A DNA stretch of 8,533 bases from Auritidibacter sp. Marseille-P8566. Its GTDB lineage: Bacteria > Bacteroidota > Bacteroidia > Flavobacteriales > Flavobacteriaceae. The notes under the pieces were generated by a model. The model did no database searches. It was given only the letters and a program-made list of their open reading frames with translations, and had not been told where the DNA came from. Where the stretch lies: positions 1 to 8,533 of the forward strand of contig CALPQA020000058.1 in the NCBI GenBank assembly GCA_943325595.2, given 5' to 3'. Positions within the stretch are counted from its first letter, which is position 1; every line of letters begins with the position of its first letter. The translations under genes and the position numbers were made by a program. Positions 5,845-8,533 of the stretch are shown here, piece after piece.

Positions 5845-7094
5845 ACCTAATTATCCGAGAAGCTAAAATTATTGATTCGAAAAGTCCTTTTCACAACCAA
5901 ATTGTTGATGTTATTATCACAAATGGTCTAATCGAAAAAATTGGAGTTCAACTATCAAATTCAAATGGATATGAAGAGCTAAAAAAAGAAAATCTTCACC
6001 TTTCCGAAGGCTGGTTTGACAGCAGTGTATCGCTTGGAGAACCTGGTTTTGAAGACCGTGAAACCATTGCAAACGGACTTGATGTTGCTGCAAAAAGCGG
6101 TTTTACAGCAGTAGCTTTACAACCCAACTCTTATCCAATAATTGATAATCAATCGCAGATTAATTTTGTAAAAAATAAAGCCAATGGTTTTGCCACTCAA
6201 TTATTTCCAATTGGTACTTTCACCAAAGAAAGTGAAGGGAAAGATATGGCAGAATTATTTGACATGAAAAATGCCGGAGCAATTGCTTTTGGTGATTATA
6301 ACAAAAATAGTGATAATGCGAATCTGCTAAAAATAGGTTTGCAATATGTTCAAGATTTTGATGGTTTGCTACTTGCGTTTTGTCAAGATTCGAGCATCAA
6401 AGGAAATGGAGTTGTGAATGAAGGAATTGTATCGACACGCTTGGGACTAAAAGGAATTCCAAATTTAGCGGAAGAACTTCAATTGTCAAGAAATTTGTTT
6501 TTATTAGAATATACAGGCGGAAAAATGCACATTCCAACCATCTCAACTGCAAAATCGGTGGAATTAATTAAAAATGCAAAAGCCAAAGGACTGAACGTTA
6601 CGTGTAGCGTTGCAGTACACCATTTAGTTTTAACAGATGAAAAATTAGATGGTTTTGATACCCGATATAAAGTTTCACCGCCCTTGAGAACAGAAGCTGA
6701 TAGAAAAGCACTGATTGCTGGAATTTTGGACAATACCATCGACATGATAACTTCCGATCATAATCCTATTGATATTGAACATAAAAAAATGGAATTTGAC
6801 GGTGCAAAAAGCGGAACAATCGGTTTAGAAACAGCCTTTGGATCCTTGTTAACTGTTTTGCCATTGGAAAAAGTTATCGAAAAATTAACTAGTGGAAAAA
6901 GTACGTTTAGCATTGAAAACACCTCGATAAAAGAAGGTGCAATTGCCAATTTGTCACTTTTTAATCCAAATGAAAGCTGGGTGTTTGGCAAAGAAAACAT
7001 CGTATCGAAATCAAAGAATTCTGCCTTTTTAGGAACTGAAATGAAAGGAAAAGCATACGGAATTTACAACCAAGGGAAATTGGTAATCGCTTAA
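5841..7094 (+). CDS. Dihydroorotase-like protein, predicted non-catalytic (PyrC'/PyrX type)
   Basis: The 417-residue amidohydrolase-superfamily protein resembles class I dihydroorotase (third step of pyrimidine synthesis). It keeps the framework EPGFEDRET (67-75), QPNS (94-97), VTCSVAVHHL (253-262), SPPLRTEADRKAL (279-291) and SDHNP (305-309). The metal site is gone. The HxHLR motif reads SVSLG (62-66), the HCED histidine is F180, and the HVST histidine is T233. The DHAPH end is DHNPI (306-310). Aspartates D152 and D306 remain. Loss of all four histidine ligands argues strongly against dihydroorotase activity. In Pseudomonas, an inactive PyrC' homologue is needed to assemble aspartate transcarbamoylase, and that is the leading guess here. 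The start is the ATG at 5841, which overlaps the upstream stop as ATGA and gives the expected MNLIIREAKIID. An in-frame ATG at 5772 would add 23 unrelated residues inside the VWA gene. Automatic annotation will probably call it active dihydroorotase. Confidence 0.88.
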   Translation: MNLIIREAKIIDSKSPFHNQIVDVIITNGLIEKIGVQLSNSNGYEELKKENLHLSEGWFDSSVSLGEPGFEDRETIANGLDVAAKSGFTAVALQPNSYPIIDNQSQINFVKNKANGFATQLFPIGTFTKESEGKDMAELFDMKNAGAIAFGDYNKNSDNANLLKIGLQYVQDFDGLLLAFCQDSSIKGNGVVNEGIVSTRLGLKGIPNLAEELQLSRNLFLLEYTGGKMHIPTISTAKSVELIKNAKAKGLNVTCSVAVHHLVLTDEKLDGFDTRYKVSPPLRTEADRKALIAGILDNTIDMITSDHNPIDIEHKKMEFDGAKSGTIGLETAFGSLLTVLPLEKVIEKLTSGKSTFSIENTSIKEGAIANLSLFNPNESWVFGKENIVSKSKNSAFLGTEMKGKAYGIYNQGKLVIA

Positions 7095-7111
7095 AATTAG
7101 AATAAAACAAC

Positions 7112-7438
7112 ATGAAAAACACAATCGAAGAAGGGAAAATTGCTGCAATAACTAGTTATGTATTAATTGTTGGCGTTTTTATTGCAATGTCTATGAACAG
7201 TGAAAGTAAAAATTCCTTTGCGTCGTTTCACATTCGTCAAGCGTTAGGAATATCATTAACTTTTATATCCTTAGGATTGATAATTAGCAATTTCGACAGT
7301 CTTATGATTTCTGCTCCAATGTGGATTTTTGTATCCGTTCTTTGGAGTTATGGGATTTTCAGTGCTATCAATGGAACAATAAAACCAATGCCTATTTTGG
7401 GTAATTATTTTCAAAAATGGTTTAAAAACATCTCATAA
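7112..7438 (+). CDS. Small membrane protein, Tic20/DUF4870-like
   Basis: The 108-residue protein has three predicted transmembrane helices (about 11-28, 43-60 and 68-86). It carries the family hallmark FASFHIRQAL (36-45) after the first helix and a terminal KPMPILGNYFQKWF (91-104). DUF4870/Tic20-like proteins have no settled function in bacteria; the chloroplast relative is part of a protein-import channel. It starts 17 bases after the dihydroorotase-like gene and ends 2 bases before the hydrolase start, so it belongs to the same operon. It is complete, with no sign of truncation. The family call rests on the FHxRQAL pattern and length. Confidence 0.8.
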   Translation: MKNTIEEGKIAAITSYVLIVGVFIAMSMNSESKNSFASFHIRQALGISLTFISLGLIISNFDSLMISAPMWIFVSVLWSYGIFSAINGTIKPMPILGNYFQKWFKNIS

Positions 7439-7440
7439 AC

Positions 7441-8088
7441 ATGGAATTATCATTAGTATATCAAATTCGCGAGCCTAAAATAAAACGAGAAAAAAATCCG
7501 CTATTGCTATTATTGCACGGTTACGGGAGCAACGAAGCCGATTTATTTTCATTTGCTGAAGAGCTTCCTGACGAATATTATGTAGTTTCGGCCAGAGCGC
7601 CTTACGATTTACAATATGGAAGTTATGCCTGGTATGCCATCAACTTTGATGCCGACCAAAATAAATTTTCAGACCATGACCAAGCTGTAATTTCAAGAGA
7701 TTTAGTAGTGAATTTCATTGACGAATTACTTGCTAATTATCCTATTGATGCTTCCAATGTAACACTAATTGGATTTAGCCAAGGTTCTATTTTGAGTTAT
7801 GCAATTGCACTTTCATATCCTGAAAAGGTTCAAAAAGTGGGCGCGCTAAGTGGTTATTTGAACTTAGATATTGCCAAAGAAAACTACCAAGAAAATGATT
7901 TTAGCAACCTGAGAATATTTGCTTCTCACGGAACTGTGGATCAAGTAATTCCTGTGGATTGGGCACGAAAAACAACCGCTATTTTAGAAAATTTAGGTAT
8001 TGAAATAACGTATAAAGAATACCCAATTGGTCACGGAGTTTCTCCTCAGAATTTTTATGATTTAAAAAGCTGGTTGTTAGAAAAATAA
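7441..8088 (+). CDS. Alpha/beta-hydrolase, carboxylesterase/phospholipase family
   Basis: The 215-residue protein fits the Abhydrolase_2 family (carboxylesterases, lysophospholipases and acyl-protein thioesterases, usually about 200-230 residues). The oxyanion-hole motif LLLLHGYG (22-29) is followed by the nucleophile elbow GFSQG with S113. The acid is in HGTVDQVIP (D167) and the base in PIGHGVSP (H198), so the Ser-Asp-His triad is complete. There is no signal peptide or membrane segment, so it should be cytosolic. It would hydrolyse carboxylic or thio-esters; the actual substrate cannot be read from the sequence. It is the last gene of the operon. The ATG at 7441 lies 2 bases after the preceding TAA. 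Confidence 0.9.
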   Translation: MELSLVYQIREPKIKREKNPLLLLLHGYGSNEADLFSFAEELPDEYYVVSARAPYDLQYGSYAWYAINFDADQNKFSDHDQAVISRDLVVNFIDELLANYPIDASNVTLIGFSQGSILSYAIALSYPEKVQKVGALSGYLNLDIAKENYQENDFSNLRIFASHGTVDQVIPVDWARKTTAILENLGIEITYKEYPIGHGVSPQNFYDLKSWLLEK

Positions 8089-8120
8089 ACAACAAACATC
8101 GACTTGAATTCAAAACAAAT

Positions 8121-8192
8121 ACGAATTAAAAAAGTAAACACGAATTACACAAATTAGCACGAATTTATTAGTGAAAATTTGTGAAATCCGTG
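8121..8192. repeat. Intergenic repeat with 19-base period and inverted arms
   Basis: ACGAATT recurs at 8121-8127, 8140-8146 and 8159-8165, exactly 19 bases apart. An inverted repeat spans 8139-8155 and 8176-8192 (arms of 17 bases, 15 of which pair), with a 20-base loop. From memory, ACACGAATT(A)CAC-type inverted repeats are common between genes in Flavobacterium genomes; this was not searched. It lies just after the hydrolase stop and could fold in that mRNA's 3' end. Confidence 0.55.
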
Positions 8193-8222
8193 GCTGAAAA
8201 ATTTATTTATAGTTTTGGAATC

Positions 8223-8250
8223 AAAAAATTAGCCGAAGCTTGCTATTTTT
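8223..8250. terminator. Bidirectional intrinsic terminator between convergent genes
   Basis: TAGC (8230-8233) pairs with GCTA (8242-8245) around an 8-base loop. After one bulged T, AAAAA (8224-8228) pairs with TTTTT (8246-8250). The plus strand ends in T5 and the minus strand in T6, as expected for termination of both the operon and the convergent gene. The TAG stop of the minus-strand gene lies inside the stem. The stem is short and AT-rich. Confidence 0.55.
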
Positions 8251-8533
8251 GGTACAATATAGATTGATTGACTTCAAAAGAAATGCTTTTGTCATCGTTG
8301 ACAAAATATTTCAATAAAACATCTCCCCAATATTCACCATCGCTATAATCGGCAATTATCCATCGGTGGTTGAGCACTTTTATTTTATTGATGATAAATT
8401 TATTAGCACCTAATTTTTCTTGTCCCGTATATGGATTCCCATTTGGATTGTCATTAAATTCCATTAATTTATCTCGCAACAATGGAATCAATGCAACATA
8501 ATCGATGTTTTTTTCTGGTACCTCAGAGTAAAA
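8243..8533 (-). CDS. Hypothetical protein, 3' part only
   Basis: The reading frame is open from the right edge of the window to a TAG at 8243-8245, giving the last 96 residues of a protein whose N-terminus lies beyond 8533. The only initiator-like codon near the edge is a TTG at 8489-8491, read through upstream by in-frame codons for FYSEVPEKNIDYVA. TTG starts are unusual in this group, so truncation by the window is more likely than a short gene. The tail contains RWIIADYSDGEYWGDVLLKYF and ends in ILYQK. It is polar and charged, without a membrane segment. I do not recognise the family. The aromatic-rich DYSDGEYWG stretch looks like a conserved core and would be the best search probe. Confidence 0.75.
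   Translation of the reverse strand, partial: FYSEVPEKNIDYVALIPLLRDKLMEFNDNPNGNPYTGQEKLGANKFIINKIKVLNHRWIIADYSDGEYWGDVLLKYFVNDDKSISFEVNQSILYQK

Noticed and set aside
6479..7000. Minus-strand open frames within the dihydroorotase-like gene
   Set aside because: They are shadows of a conserved coding sequence, with no start context or family match.
8121..8192. Possible small CRISPR array
   Set aside because: The 7-base units with 12-base gaps are far too short for CRISPR repeats and spacers, and there is no cas gene.
8243..8491. Complete 82-residue gene starting at TTG
   Set aside because: The frame stays open through 8533, and TTG starts are unusual in this group; it is better described as a gene cut by the window edge.

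Overview
The window looks like chromosomal DNA of a Flavobacterium-like member of the Bacteroidota. The base composition is AT-rich and genes lack Shine-Dalgarno sequences. Several genes are preceded by a -7 element of the form TAnnTTTG, the characteristic Bacteroidota promoter. Every recognisable protein resembles a flavobacterial family. No tRNA, rRNA, CRISPR array, insertion sequence or phage gene was seen.

Layout: positions 1-191 are non-coding and repeat-rich, and resemble a dispersed flavobacterial intergenic element. yaaA (peroxide stress) lies on the minus strand at 192-950. A 350-base divergent intergenic region separates it from a DEAD-box RNA helicase (1301-2653, plus). The helicase carries a DEFD instead of DEAD motif II. 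It converges on a secreted lactonase-type beta-propeller protein (2659-3768, minus) with only five bases between the stop codons, and both stops lie in one small palindrome. A second divergent promoter region (3769-3915) leads into a tight four-gene plus-strand cluster, 3916-8088. Its genes encode a BatA/von Willebrand A membrane protein, a dihydroorotase-like protein overlapping it by ATGA, a small Tic20/DUF4870-type membrane protein, and an alpha/beta-hydrolase (carboxylesterase/phospholipase family). A repeat-bearing spacer and a bidirectional hairpin terminator follow. The 3' end of a minus-strand hypothetical gene runs off the right edge.

The most notable point is the dihydroorotase homologue. 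All four metal-binding histidines of class I dihydroorotases are replaced (S62, S64, F180, T233), and so are the substrate arginine and the last histidine of DHAPH. It is therefore almost certainly a non-catalytic PyrC'-type protein, which in other bacteria supports aspartate transcarbamoylase. Its translational coupling to a periplasm-facing VWA protein with an intact MIDAS metal site is not explained by pyrimidine synthesis. That pair is the best candidate here for an undescribed functional link. The rest is ordinary housekeeping content.
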